Part shown: positions 54,077-63,441 of the stretch, one piece after another
How positions within the stretch are numbered: position 1 is the first letter of the stretch
How the letters are laid out: every line of letters starts with the position of its first letter
DNA from: Saprospiraceae bacterium
Lineage (GTDB): Bacteria > Bacteroidota > Bacteroidia > Chitinophagales > Saprospiraceae
Assembly (NCBI GenBank): GCA_016720635.1
Contig: JADKKF010000002.1
Location: 186,001 to 250,000 of the forward strand
Reading direction: 5' to 3'
DNA: 64,000 bases
Program-made: the position numbers and the translations under genes
The notes under the pieces: generated by a model
Seen by the model: only the letters and a program-made list of their open reading frames with translations
Database searches by the model: none
What the model was told of the DNA's origin: nothing

Positions 54077-56059
54077 CTAATAATTGTTCAACTTTTTCAA
54101 AGCAGCCTCTAGTCTTGACTTTGCCATATAATTTGTTTCCAAAGGTTTAGTAAAGGGTATCGGTGTATCAAGACCAGCTACCCGCACTACTGGCGCATCC
54201 AGCATGGTGAAATAGTTTTCTTGTATAAATGCAGATATTTCTCCTCCTATTCCTCCAAACATACTATCTTCATGCAATATCAGAACTTTCCCTGTGTTTT
54301 TAACGGTTTGTCCAATCGTATCAAAGTCCATCGGAACCAAAGTTCTAAGGTCCACTATATCAGCTGAAATGTTCAATTTTTCTACAGCTTCTTCTGCCCA
54401 TTCTACTCCAATGCCATAGGTTATAATGCTTAATTGCGAACCCCTTTTTGCATACCGCGCTTTACCAAAAGGAATAGTATAATATCCTTCTGGCACTTTA
54501 CCAGATTTACTTCTGTATAAAAATTTATGTTCAAAAAATATAACTGGATTTGGATCTTCAAATGCTGTTAATAGCAATCCCTTTGCATCATACGGATTTG
54601 AAGGATAAACAACTTTTAATCCTGGAGTGTGAATAAACCATGCTTCATTAGTTTGACTATGAAATGGCCCAGCAGCAACATTTCCACCACATGGCATCCG
54701 AATCACCACATCAGCATTTTCACCCCAACGATAGTGTAATTTTGCTAAGTTATTGACGATTTGATTAAATCCACAAGTGACAAAGTCCGCAAATTGCATT
54801 TCAACCATGGACTTAAATCCTTTTAGACTTAATCCAAGAGCCGTGCCTATAATTGCACTTTCACAAAGCGGCGTATTTCTTACTCTGGCCTTGCCAAATT
54901 TTTCCACCAAACCCTCAGTTATCTTAAATACGCCTCCGTACTCAGCTATATCTTGACCCATTAGGATTAGATTTGGATGCTTTTCCATGGCTTGGTTCAT
55001 TCCTTGGGCTATGGCATCGATCATCCTTATTTCTGAGTTCGGTTCAGTAATTTCATCTTTTTGAATCTGTTCATAATGAAATGGAGCATACACATCCCTA
55101 AGTTCTTTTTGTGAATCAGCTACAACTTCTTGTTCATCATATATCGCATCGACTCCTTGTTCAATCGAGGTTTTTGCCTCGCTTTTAATTTTTTGAACAT
55201 CTTGTTCTGATAATATATGATTTTCTAAAAGGAATTTTTCATAATTCAAAATAGGATCTTTTAGTGACCATTGTTCCAATAGTTCCTTTGGTACATATTT
55301 GATTCCAGACGCTTCTTCATGACCCCTCATCCTAAAAGTCATACATTCTAACAATACGGGTTCGGGATTTTCGCGCATAGCGGCTGCAATCTGACTTACG
55401 GTTTGATATACTTCTACTATATTGTTCCCATCGATGGTTACCGATTTCATGCCATATCCTAGTCCCCGATCTGAAAGTTGTCTGCAAGCATATTGTTCTG
55501 TTGTTCTAGTGCTGAGGCCATAACCATTGTTTTCTATAATAAACAAAACTGGCAATTTCCATACAGCGGCGACATTGAGCGCTTCGTGAAATTCACCCTG
55601 GCTTGTACCGCCTTCTCCCGTAAAAGCCACAGCTATTTTTTTTTCACCTAATAGTTTATGAGCCAAACCAACTCCGTCTGCCAAAGAAAGTTGGGGTCCA
55701 AGGTGAGAAATCATTCCGATGATGTGATGTTCTGGTGTGCCAAAATGGAAACTCCTATCCCTTCCTTTTGTAAATCCTTGCATTTTTCCTTGCCACTGAC
55801 TGAACAATCTGGCAAAAGGCACCTCTCTTGTGGTGAAAACTCCTAAATTTCTATGTAGAGTGAAAATGAATTCATCTGCCTCCAAAGCTGCCGTTACACC
55901 CACACTAATGGCTTCTTGGCCGATACCAGAAAACCATTTGCTTATTTTTCCTTGTCTCAGCAAGAGAAGCATTTTATCTTCAATAACTCTTGGAAGGATT
56001 AATTTTTTATATAAATCAATTAATGTATCGTTAGATATGTTCTTTGTGTTGAATGTCAT
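54077..56059 (-). CDS. fused 2-oxo acid dehydrogenase E1 (alpha and beta in one chain)
   Basis: A 660-residue E1 component with both subunits fused. The N-terminal alpha half (about residues 1-330) has RHRNLG-like TLHRNLGVF and the thiamine-diphosphate motif VAFTGEGGTSQGEFHEALN with IIENNGYGLST. The C-terminal beta half starts near EIRMIDAIAQGMNQAMEKHP and carries MGQDIAEYGGVFKITEGL, RVRNTPLCESAIIGTALGL and RMPCGGNVAAGPFHSQTNEA. The branched-chain (2-oxoisovalerate) type is likely, but pyruvate/acetoin forms are related. No E2/E3 genes are in view. Confidence 0.91.
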   Translation of the reverse strand: MTFNTKNISNDTLIDLYKKLILPRVIEDKMLLLLRQGKISKWFSGIGQEAISVGVTAALEADEFIFTLHRNLGVFTTREVPFARLFSQWQGKMQGFTKGRDRSFHFGTPEHHIIGMISHLGPQLSLADGVGLAHKLLGEKKIAVAFTGEGGTSQGEFHEALNVAAVWKLPVLFIIENNGYGLSTRTTEQYACRQLSDRGLGYGMKSVTIDGNNIVEVYQTVSQIAAAMRENPEPVLLECMTFRMRGHEEASGIKYVPKELLEQWSLKDPILNYEKFLLENHILSEQDVQKIKSEAKTSIEQGVDAIYDEQEVVADSQKELRDVYAPFHYEQIQKDEITEPNSEIRMIDAIAQGMNQAMEKHPNLILMGQDIAEYGGVFKITEGLVEKFGKARVRNTPLCESAIIGTALGLSLKGFKSMVEMQFADFVTCGFNQIVNNLAKLHYRWGENADVVIRMPCGGNVAAGPFHSQTNEAWFIHTPGLKVVYPSNPYDAKGLLLTAFEDPNPVIFFEHKFLYRSKSGKVPEGYYTIPFGKARYAKRGSQLSIITYGIGVEWAEEAVEKLNISADIVDLRTLVPMDFDTIGQTVKNTGKVLILHEDSMFGGIGGEISAFIQENYFTMLDAPVVRVAGLDTPIPFTKPLETNYMAKSRLEAALKKLNNY

Positions 56060-56065
56060 ACAAAT

Positions 56066-56980
56066 TTAGTTTAATCGCTTTTGAAGGCTATCTTTAAGCT
56101 TTTGTGCTCGCATTTCATCTAAAATTGGATTGGAAAATACGCGCATAGTGTCAGTAGAAAAACCTAAACTATCGGGTACATCTTGATTGTTATAATAGTA
56201 ATTAGAAAAAATGCAGGCATAATTATTTTTTAAGGAATCCGAAGGTTCTGCAAATTTCTCGTCTTTGATTTTTGTTGCAATTTTGGTAATCAATTTTATT
56301 TTATGATTAAATTTTGCCCAAATTGGCAAAGCAGCATTAGCACCCTGTCCAAGATTGCCATACTTGAATTTGATTACAGGAGATTCTGCTCCAACCCATA
56401 CTCCAGTTAAAAAACTAGGTGTAAATCCTATAAACCAACCATCCGCATTTTCTTGAGATGTTCCTGTTTTACCCGCTATTTCTCCTTCGAGTCGATAAAC
56501 AGACCGAATTGCTGAACCTGTACCATTATTCACTACCTTTTCCAACATTTTTATCAATAAATCAGCTACATCTTCTAGTAAAACTTGTTTGGGCATTTTC
56601 TTTTCTACTTCATAATCAAAAAGTACTTTCCCATTTTTGTCTTCGATACGTTTTATACATTGTATTTCAAAGCTTTTACCCCTATTGGCTATAGTACCAT
56701 AAACTCTACAAAGATCCAGTAAATTCCCATCGACAGATCCTAAAGATAAAGAAGGAACTGCAAGTATCTTTTGGCGAATACCCATTTCGCTGGCCAATGT
56801 AGCGATTTCTGACAATCCTGCTTCCATTCCTATGGCTGCTGTAATCACATTTATAGATTTGGCAAGCGTCTGAGGCATATTGTTCGATCCTCCTTGGCTA
56901 TGATCTACATTTTCTGGTTTCCAATTATCCCATTCTGGATATGTTTTGACGATATTGGGATAAAATTTACAAGGGTCCAT
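56066..56980 (-). CDS. class A penicillin-binding protein, C-terminal fragment (frameshifted)
   Basis: The second half of the PBP1A-type gene below. It carries the rest of the transpeptidase domain: AKSINVITAAIGMEA (SxN motif), EIAGKTGTSQENADGWFIGF (KTGT motif) and TGVWVGAE. The formal start at 56980 (MDPCKFYPNIV) is the continuation of the first fragment one frame over, so this is not an independent gene. The join lies near 56977, where one G is missing. Intact, the product would be about 793 residues. Confidence 0.88.
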   Translation of the reverse strand: MDPCKFYPNIVKTYPEWDNWKPENVDHSQGGSNNMPQTLAKSINVITAAIGMEAGLSEIATLASEMGIRQKILAVPSLSLGSVDGNLLDLCRVYGTIANRGKSFEIQCIKRIEDKNGKVLFDYEVEKKMPKQVLLEDVADLLIKMLEKVVNNGTGSAIRSVYRLEGEIAGKTGTSQENADGWFIGFTPSFLTGVWVGAESPVIKFKYGNLGQGANAALPIWAKFNHKIKLITKIATKIKDEKFAEPSDSLKNNYACIFSNYYYNNQDVPDSLGFSTDTMRVFSNPILDEMRAQKLKDSLQKRLN

Positions 56981-58446
56981 CCCAATTGAATGGCTTGTGC
57001 AAAAACGATTGGCTTGAATGTAGATCCGACTTGTCTAACAGCTTTAACGTGATCAAATTTATTAGAATTATAGTCATAACCACCTACCCATGCTTTTACT
57101 AGACCGGTCTTATTATCCACACACAATAAACCACTGCGCAACATTTTACAATAATGTTTCAAAGAATCTAATGGCGAAATAACTACATCGACAATGGAGT
57201 CCTTTTTTACATCATACAATTTGATATTGGATTTTGTATTAAATGATTGTAGGATTGCTTCGTCTGATGCACCCGCAGATTTCATTTTTTGATATCGCTC
57301 GGTTTTTTGCATCTGTTCCATCAGATAGTTTTCATCTGGCCAAGGATCTTTTCCTGCCCAAACTCTGTCAAATTCCGTCTGCAAATAAGACAAATGTTCC
57401 TTAACTGTCTTTTCAGCATCCAGTTGCATTTTTTGATCTATACTCGTATAGATCTTTAAGCCATCAGTAAATATATTATAACTAGAGCCGTCGCTTTTTT
57501 TAACATTTTTTAGTACTTCGTCTATTTCTGTTTTGAGATGCTCTCTAAAATACTGTGCAATGCCCAGTGACGATGGGTCAATGGTATGATTCACCAATAG
57601 GGGTTCTTTAATGGTGCGCTGGTATGTTGAATCTGTAATAAACCCATTTGACAACATTCTTTTTAAAACAATATTTCGTCTTTCAGTAGCTCTTTGAGTA
57701 TTTTTAAGTGGGTTGTATGCGGTTGTTGCTTTCAACATCCCAATCAAAGTTGCAGATTCGCCGATGGTTAATTCTTTTGGGGTAGCTGAAAATATCTTTC
57801 TCGATGCTACCCGAATTCCATAAGCATCTCCACCGAATGATACCGTATTGAGATACAATGTCAAAATTTCTTCTTTTGAAAATACATCTTCCAATTTTCT
57901 TGCTATGACGATTTCCCTCATTTTATTGATTGGCATTGAAAATATCCAATAGTTTTGCCTATCGTATAAATTTTTTGCCAATTGTTGACTGATAGTCGAT
58001 CCCCCACCCGATCCTTTTTCTTGAGATAAAATGGTTTTGAATAAAACACGACCCCAACTTTCTATATCCACTCCATTGTGCGAATAAAACCTTTCATCTT
58101 CGGTCGAAATCAATGCCTGTATTACGGATGGTGCGATATCGTCGAAAGAGGCATTGGTTCTATTTTCTATATAATATTTTCCAAACAATTTACCTTCTTC
58201 GTCATATACTTCTGATGCCAAGGGATTATTTATTGCCCGCAATTCATTGTTGCTGGGTATATGTCCAAATACACCAATTCTAACGAAAAAATAAAAGAGA
58301 AATAAAAAAAGAAAAATTGAAAATATTGCCCAAAGAATTCCTCTTGCCCAAGTGGGCATAGGACGTATTCTTGAGTCATAAAATGTAAGAATTTTGGTTT
58401 TTATAAACCCGTAATAGTGTTTAATTTTATTCATAATAGACTGCAA
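56905..58446 (-). CDS. class A penicillin-binding protein (PBP1A type), N-terminal fragment (frameshifted)
   Basis: A bifunctional peptidoglycan synthase. A short cytoplasmic region and one membrane span (about residues 38-58) precede the GT51 domain: ALISTEDERFYSHNGVDIES and GGGSTISQQLAKNLYDRQNY with the catalytic Glu. The transpeptidase domain begins and includes RQVGSTFKPIVFAQAIQLGW (SxxK nucleophile). The frame then leaves the family sequence after LGW (position about 56977) and stops at 56905. A single lost G would restore LGW-DPCKFYPN and the rest of the protein. No other class A PBP is visible in the window. Confidence 0.9.
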   Translation of the reverse strand: MQSIMNKIKHYYGFIKTKILTFYDSRIRPMPTWARGILWAIFSIFLFLFLFYFFVRIGVFGHIPSNNELRAINNPLASEVYDEEGKLFGKYYIENRTNASFDDIAPSVIQALISTEDERFYSHNGVDIESWGRVLFKTILSQEKGSGGGSTISQQLAKNLYDRQNYWIFSMPINKMREIVIARKLEDVFSKEEILTLYLNTVSFGGDAYGIRVASRKIFSATPKELTIGESATLIGMLKATTAYNPLKNTQRATERRNIVLKRMLSNGFITDSTYQRTIKEPLLVNHTIDPSSLGIAQYFREHLKTEIDEVLKNVKKSDGSSYNIFTDGLKIYTSIDQKMQLDAEKTVKEHLSYLQTEFDRVWAGKDPWPDENYLMEQMQKTERYQKMKSAGASDEAILQSFNTKSNIKLYDVKKDSIVDVVISPLDSLKHYCKMLRSGLLCVDNKTGLVKAWVGGYDYNSNKFDHVKAVRQVGSTFKPIVFAQAIQLGWTLVNFIPISSKHIQNGIIGNQKM

Positions 58447-58503
58447 AATTGCTAAAATATGCGTTAATTTTGATCAGTTTGATAAAATAAATCATTTTGG
58501 TAG

Positions 58504-59685
58504 TTATTTGTACATTGGCAGTATGATAGATATTGTAGTTCCTATATTAAGCTGGGATTTCTTCACGAAAATTTTTCCTTTGTGATAATTTTCTATGATA
58601 CGCTTTGCTAAAGACAGACCTAGGCCCCAACCTCTTTTTTTTGTAGTAAATCCTGGGGAAAATATGAGTTTTTGATTCTGTGGCAAAATCCCTTTGCCTG
58701 TATCTGTTATATCTATATGTACATCCTGTTCTTTTAATAATATATGGACGACAATTTGACCCTTATTTCCCATGGCATCTAACGCATTCCTGATAATATT
58801 CTCAATGACCCAATCAAAAAGATGTCCATTTAATTTAACATATATATCTTGTTCATTTTTATCTATGATCTCAAACTGGATATTTTTCGAAGCTCTTATC
58901 CTCATATATTCAACCGCTTGTTCAAGCTGGTGATATATATTCACTTTTGACAATTCAGGGGCTGATCCAATTTTTGAAAATCGGTCAGCAATTAATTCAA
59001 GGCGCATTACGTCATTATTGAGCTCCCCTATTATTTCCTGTTGTTCTTTGTCAATGTTTTGCATTTTTAACAATTCTATCCACGCTACAATTGCTGATAT
59101 TGGTGTGCCTAGTTGATGTGCTGTTTCTTTGGCCATACCCACCCACACCTGATTTTGTTCTGCCTTTCTTACTCCACTGAATCCAATATATCCAAGCAAT
59201 ACAAATGCCAAAATTAAAAAAAATTGTATGATTGGGAAATATGTTAAAAGTCGAAGTATTTTGCTGTGTTTATAATATAATAATTGGGTATAAAATTCGG
59301 TCTGTATAACAATTGGAGCGATTTTAGATCTTTTTATATCACGCAGCTCATCCTGCAAATAAACGATACTCGTATCCTTGTCTTTGCCAAAATTTGCTCC
59401 TTCTACAATTATTTCTTTATTTTCATCTTGTTGAACCAATATGGTTGGGATGTCTTTATTGCTTCCAACTATTTCTAACTGAACAGTCATATCAGTCTCA
59501 CTATCTGCCGTATTTTTACTGATGGATTCGTAAGCTTTAGCCCAAAGCAACATTTTGTTTTTTTCTCCTTCTGTTAGTTTTTGGGCAAGATAGTTGGTAT
59601 AAAACAATGAAAATGCCAGTACCAAGGCACCCGCTGCACCGAGATAAAGTTTCCACTTTGATTTTTTCTCGTAATATGGTATCAT
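58504..59685 (-). CDS. membrane sensor histidine kinase
   Basis: A 393-residue histidine kinase from the ATG at 59685 (a TTG at 59706 adds 7 residues). Two membrane spans (about 12-30 and 150-170) flank a periplasmic sensor segment of about 115 residues. The phospho-acceptor helix is MAKETAHQLGTPISAIVAWI, with the conserved HQLGTP. The ATP-binding boxes are IIRNALDAMG (N), ITDTGKGI (G1) and GWGLGLSLAKRI (G2). No HAMP or PAS domain is apparent, and no response regulator gene is adjacent, so the partner is elsewhere. Signal unknown. Confidence 0.9.
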   Translation of the reverse strand: MIPYYEKKSKWKLYLGAAGALVLAFSLFYTNYLAQKLTEGEKNKMLLWAKAYESISKNTADSETDMTVQLEIVGSNKDIPTILVQQDENKEIIVEGANFGKDKDTSIVYLQDELRDIKRSKIAPIVIQTEFYTQLLYYKHSKILRLLTYFPIIQFFLILAFVLLGYIGFSGVRKAEQNQVWVGMAKETAHQLGTPISAIVAWIELLKMQNIDKEQQEIIGELNNDVMRLELIADRFSKIGSAPELSKVNIYHQLEQAVEYMRIRASKNIQFEIIDKNEQDIYVKLNGHLFDWVIENIIRNALDAMGNKGQIVVHILLKEQDVHIDITDTGKGILPQNQKLIFSPGFTTKKRGWGLGLSLAKRIIENYHKGKIFVKKSQLNIGTTISIILPMYK

Positions 59686-59773
59686 GTTATTATAACATTC
59701 CTTCAACGAAATTACAGATATTATGTTATAAAAATATTATGGTTATTACTGGGTTTATTTATTTTGATATATA

Positions 59774-60238
59774 ATGGTTAAATTAAAATTAGTTTTTGAA
59801 CTAATAAGTTGGGTTATTTGTATGCTTTTGGTTTTAATCTGTTTGATTCCTATTTATCAAAATGTTCCAGATTATCCGTTTTATTATCTTACTACTTTAT
59901 TTATTGTTTGTTTTTGGACGCTTGGTAGATATATTTTCTTTACAAAATTTACTTGGTTTTCACATCTACAATTTGTAAAAGCGGGCCTAATTTTTGTTAG
60001 TATTCCATTAATTTTTCACCTTATTTCTCAGCTTAATTACTTCCAAACTTTCATGGACGAAAATGGAATAAATTCTCTTCTTGGTCATTTTACAAATATG
60101 GAAAAATTGGACTTTTATAACTTTTATATTCGAAATATTAATATTTTCTTTGGTGTAGGAAGCATAATAACAGCATTAATTTTCCCTTTTCGCATGTTAA
60201 AATCAATTTGGACTCTTAGAAATATGGACAAAGCCTAA
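59774..60238 (+). CDS. small polytopic membrane protein of unknown function
   Basis: A 154-residue protein with four hydrophobic spans: LISWVICMLLVLICLIPIY, YLTTLFIVCFWTLGRYIFF, AGLIFVSIPLIFHLISQL and IFFGVGSIITALIFPF. No family recognised. It is the only plus-strand gene in the minus-strand stretch left of the replication origin region and overlaps the convergent MazG-like gene by 4 bases. Confidence 0.55.
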   Translation: MVKLKLVFELISWVICMLLVLICLIPIYQNVPDYPFYYLTTLFIVCFWTLGRYIFFTKFTWFSHLQFVKAGLIFVSIPLIFHLISQLNYFQTFMDENGINSLLGHFTNMEKLDFYNFYIRNINIFFGVGSIITALIFPFRMLKSIWTLRNMDKA

Positions 60239-60579
60239 GGATTAAGTTTTTTATTGTTAATATGTCGCTCTGCATCTCTCTTGGTCTTTTTAGCAAAATT
60301 TCGATGGATTATTTTTTCTAAATCCATCCCCATTTGATTTGCCAAACATACAGTTACAAATAGTATATCAGCCAATTCGTCTTCGAGTTGCAAATTTATA
60401 TCGCTTTCACTTTCGGATGCTTTGAAGGATTGTTCGCCATATTTCCTCGCAATCAATCTTGCAAATTCTCCAACTTCCTCTACCAATAAAAGTGTATTAG
60501 TTTTTTCTTCAAAATACCTTACCCCATGTGTTTTTATCCAGGCATCGACTTTGTGTTGGTATTCTTCTAAATTCATCAT
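60235..60579 (-). CDS. MazG-like nucleotide pyrophosphohydrolase
   Basis: A 114-residue all-alpha NTP-PPase. The magnesium-binding pattern is EEVGEFARLIARKYGEQSFK and QLEDELADILFVTVCLANQM (ExxE ... ExxD), with the Lys/Arg-rich tail KRDAERHINN. It removes pyrophosphate from (d)NTPs, probably non-canonical ones. It overlaps dtd by 4 bases at ATGA, so the two are co-translated; both are quality-control enzymes. Confidence 0.9.
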   Translation of the reverse strand: MMNLEEYQHKVDAWIKTHGVRYFEEKTNTLLLVEEVGEFARLIARKYGEQSFKASESESDINLQLEDELADILFVTVCLANQMGMDLEKIIHRNFAKKTKRDAERHINNKKLNP

Positions 60580-61028
60580 TCTCTATTTTTTGTATCAATA
60601 AATATTGTAACTGGGCCATCATTAACAAGCTGTACTTTCATGTCGGCTCCGAATATTCCTTGCGCTACATTTGCTATGTCTTTTTCTTTAAGTTTCTTTA
60701 AAAATAATTCATACAAAGGCTTTGCAATACTTGGATTTGCTGCCTTTATATAGGATGGTCTGTTTCCTTTTTTGGTGGATGCGTGCAATGTAAATTGACT
60801 TATCACTAGGATTTCTCCTTTCAAATCCAATAGACTCAAGTTCATAATTCCTTGTACATCATCAAATATTCGCAATTGCACTATTTTATTCACCAACCAA
60901 ACTACATCTTCTTCAGAATCAGTTGATTCTATTCCTAAAAGTACCATCAATCCTAAGTTAATGGAACCAACTGTTTTATCATCAACTTCGACTTTTGATT
61001 CTAGGACTCTTTGTATCAATGCCCTCAT
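60576..61028 (-). CDS. dtd: D-aminoacyl-tRNA deacylase
   Basis: Hydrolyses D-aminoacyl-tRNAs (and Gly-tRNA-Ala), recycling tRNA. 150 residues, as expected. Both active-site motifs are intact: VISQFTLHASTKKGNRPSY (SQFTL) and VNDGPVTIFID (the GPVT cross-subunit motif). It leads the short operon dtd - MazG-like gene and begins immediately left of the origin region. Confidence 0.96.
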   Translation of the reverse strand: MRALIQRVLESKVEVDDKTVGSINLGLMVLLGIESTDSEEDVVWLVNKIVQLRIFDDVQGIMNLSLLDLKGEILVISQFTLHASTKKGNRPSYIKAANPSIAKPLYELFLKKLKEKDIANVAQGIFGADMKVQLVNDGPVTIFIDTKNRE

Positions 61029-61522
61029 TTTTTTTAAACATTAAATTTATAATATATATGTATCTTTCAGATTTATAGAGTGGCAAAATTTATTTTATCC
61101 ACACTCAGCTCTGCAAATATTGTTAATAACTCTGTTTACTACCAACATTATAATGAAAATATTTTAGCATTGTTGAATTTGTTAAAAATACTACCATTCG
61201 TCATACGTTCTTAGACATGGTTTCCACACTTATATTATTTTTTGTTATTCACATTTTTTTGTTGATAACCGTTTCTTCTGTGGATAACAAATTTTAAACA
61301 CCCATCTACACTAGAGTTTTATTTGTTATTTTTTATTAATTCTGTTGATATTTTGTTGGTAAAATTATTGATAAAATATTTATTAACATTTCAACAGCGC
61401 TAATAATAAGTATTTCTTTTATTTATTTAAATGAATATATTATTATTAATGAAGGTTTGCGACTTTTTACTTTTGATTTTAATTTGCTCTATCTTTGTTG
61501 GGTATTAAAAATTTGACATTCG
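61029..61522. other. candidate chromosomal replication origin (oriC)
   Basis: A 494-base non-coding, AT-rich gap. It holds three sites matching the DnaA box TTAT(C/T)CACA: 61095-61103 (plus), 61245-61253 (plus) and 61279-61287 (as TGTGGATAA, minus). It also has near matches TGTTGATAA (61260-61268), TGTTGATAT (61343-61351) and GTTTCCACA (61220-61228). To the right of these is an AT-only-like stretch (about 61321-61450) suitable as an unwinding element. Genes diverge from the gap, and two parS-like sites follow within 2.3 kb. dnaA itself is not beside it, which is common in Bacteroidota. Confidence 0.75.
61490..61497 (+). promoter_or_regulatory. putative -7 promoter element for ctaA
   Basis: TATCTTTG fits TAnnTTTG and lies 25 bases before the ATG at 61523, at the right edge of the origin-like gap. 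The -33 region is weak. Confidence 0.45.
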
Positions 61523-62599
61523 ATGATTAAAACGATTGAGAATAAATGGTTTGTTTCGGTAAATAGACTGTTGATAATTTGGCTTTGGATTGGAATTTTT
61601 ATGGTTTTAGTTCAAATCATGTTGGGGGGGATAACTCGATTAACGGGAAGCGGATTAAGTATTACTCGATGGGATATAGTGACTGGTACTTTACCCCCTT
61701 TAAACAATGCACAGTGGGAAGAGGCATTTGATTTGTATAAAGAATCTCCTCAATACCAGAAGATTAATCAAGACTTTTTACTTTCTGACTTTAAGTTTAT
61801 TTTTTTTTGGGAATATATTCATCGACTGTGGGCAAGAACACTAGGTTTTGTTTTTATTTTTCCACTTATATATTTTGCAGTAAAAGGATTTTTAGATAGA
61901 TTTTTGATCAAAAGATTGGTCATGATTTTTGTTTTAGGAATTTTAGCTGCGGTTTTGGGTTGGATAATGGTACAAAGTGGATTACAAGATCGTCCTTGGG
62001 TAAGTGCATATAAATTGTGCATTCATTTAGGATCGGCGTGTTTGGTGATTTTGGTCATGTTGGATACACTATTAACTATTAGAATAAAGAATTTGATGCT
62101 GGTTAGTTCGCATTTAGTAATGAATGTCAACATCTTGTTTGTTTTGATTTTTGTACAGATACTTTTAGGAGCTATTATGGCTGGCACTAAAGCAGCTCTG
62201 TTCTATCCTACTTGGCCAGATATGCATGGAGAATTTTTTCCAGATTATTTATTCAATGGTAATAATTGGTCTGTTTCTAATTTTTTGCATTATGATAAGA
62301 ATCCATTGGTAATTGTTTTAATCCAGTTTTTGCATAGAAGCTTGGCTTATATAATATTTGCTTATTTTGGGTTTATTTTCTATTTCTATTTTTCTTATAT
62401 AAAAATCGTTCCTAATTTAAAATCTGTTTTTTATATTTTAGCTTTATTATTATGTTTACAAATATGTCTTGGTATTGTTACTTTGGTTTTAAGCTTAGGA
62501 AGTATTCCAATATTTTTTGGGGCATTTCATCAGATAGTTGGGGTTCTATTTTTGCTTGCAGTTTACTTGCTTAAATATATAATTGTAAGTAAAGAATAG
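61523..62599 (+). CDS. ctaA: COX15/CtaA-type heme A synthase
   Basis: Converts heme O to heme A for cytochrome oxidase. 358 residues with eight membrane spans in two similar halves. The start segment is QIMLGGITRLTGSGLSITRW. Heme-ligand His are visible in WEYIHRLWARTLGF, YKLCIHLGSACLV, IQFLHRSLAYIIF and FGAFHQIVGVLFL. This is the longer COX15-like form with the insert WDIVTGTLPPLNN. It implies an aa3-type oxidase, hence aerobic respiration alongside nitrite reduction. First plus-strand gene right of the origin region. Confidence 0.93.
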   Translation: MIKTIENKWFVSVNRLLIIWLWIGIFMVLVQIMLGGITRLTGSGLSITRWDIVTGTLPPLNNAQWEEAFDLYKESPQYQKINQDFLLSDFKFIFFWEYIHRLWARTLGFVFIFPLIYFAVKGFLDRFLIKRLVMIFVLGILAAVLGWIMVQSGLQDRPWVSAYKLCIHLGSACLVILVMLDTLLTIRIKNLMLVSSHLVMNVNILFVLIFVQILLGAIMAGTKAALFYPTWPDMHGEFFPDYLFNGNNWSVSNFLHYDKNPLVIVLIQFLHRSLAYIIFAYFGFIFYFYFSYIKIVPNLKSVFYILALLLCLQICLGIVTLVLSLGSIPIFFGAFHQIVGVLFLLAVYLLKYIIVSKE

Positions 62600-62663
62600 A
62601 TATCGTTAAAAAATTTTGGATGAATGTTAAATTTAATTATCTTAGCGAATAATATAATAAAAG

Positions 62664-63425
62664 ATGGTTGTACGGGAAGAATCGAATTTTAAATATATAG
62701 AAACGAATCCAGAAAGCAAAGATGTGCTATTGCTTTTGCACGGTTTATTTGGAGCATTGAGTAATTTTCAAGGCATTATAGGTCATTTTGGACAAAAGTA
62801 TAATGTTGTTGTGCCTATTATTCCTATTACCGAGTTACCTTTACTTAGTGCTACATTAGGAGGGATTTTGGAGCATGTAGAGAAATTCTTGAAGTTTAAG
62901 AAAATCCAGAAAGTCAATGTTTTGGGTAATAGTCTTGGAGGTCATATATCGCTTTTATATACCTTAAAGAATAGAGATACGGTTAATAGCTTGATACTTA
63001 CAGGTTCTTCAGGTTTGTTTGAGGAGGCGATGGGTAGTTCTTATCCAAAAAGAGGTACATTTGAGTACATAAAAAATAAGACAGCGGATACTTTTTATGA
63101 TCCTGCTGTAGCTACAGACGAATTGGTAGACGAGGTGTTTAAAACAGTAAACGACCGTAGTAAAGTATTGAGAATTTTATCAACTGCCAAGTCAGCTATT
63201 CGACATAATATAGGAGATAAACTTAGTTCTATCAAATGTCCAACGTTATTGATTTGGGGAAATCAAGATAAGGTTACTCCACCTTTTGTAGCTCATAAAT
63301 TCCACGAGTTAATCGAAAATAGCGAGTTGCACTTTTTGGATAAATGTGGTCATGCACCTATGATGGAGCTTCCTGATGAATTTAATATAATATTAGAACA
63401 ATTTTTAAATAAACACATAAAGTAG
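62664..63425 (+). CDS. alpha/beta hydrolase
   Basis: A 253-residue alpha/beta-hydrolase. The oxyanion strand is LLLLHGLFGALSNFQG, the nucleophile elbow VLGNSLGGHISLLY, the acid WGNQDKVTPPFVA and the His in LDKCGHAPMMELPDEF. All three catalytic residues are in place. The MhpC-like pattern fits an esterase or C-C hydrolase, but substrate is unknown. The first base of the parS-like palindrome is the last base of its stop codon. Confidence 0.88.
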   Translation: MVVREESNFKYIETNPESKDVLLLLHGLFGALSNFQGIIGHFGQKYNVVVPIIPITELPLLSATLGGILEHVEKFLKFKKIQKVNVLGNSLGGHISLLYTLKNRDTVNSLILTGSSGLFEEAMGSSYPKRGTFEYIKNKTADTFYDPAVATDELVDEVFKTVNDRSKVLRILSTAKSAIRHNIGDKLSSIKCPTLLIWGNQDKVTPPFVAHKFHELIENSELHFLDKCGHAPMMELPDEFNIILEQFLNKHIK

Positions 63426-63438
63426 TTTCACGTGAAAC
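63425..63438. other. parS-like centromere site, perfect 14-base core
   Basis: GTTTCACGTGAAAC is the core of the conserved ParB-binding site (consensus TGTTTCACGTGAAACA). The base after it is A as in the consensus; the base before is A rather than T. It lies between the hydrolase and threonine synthase, 2 kb from the origin-like gap. Confidence 0.8.
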
Positions 63439-63441
63439 ATT

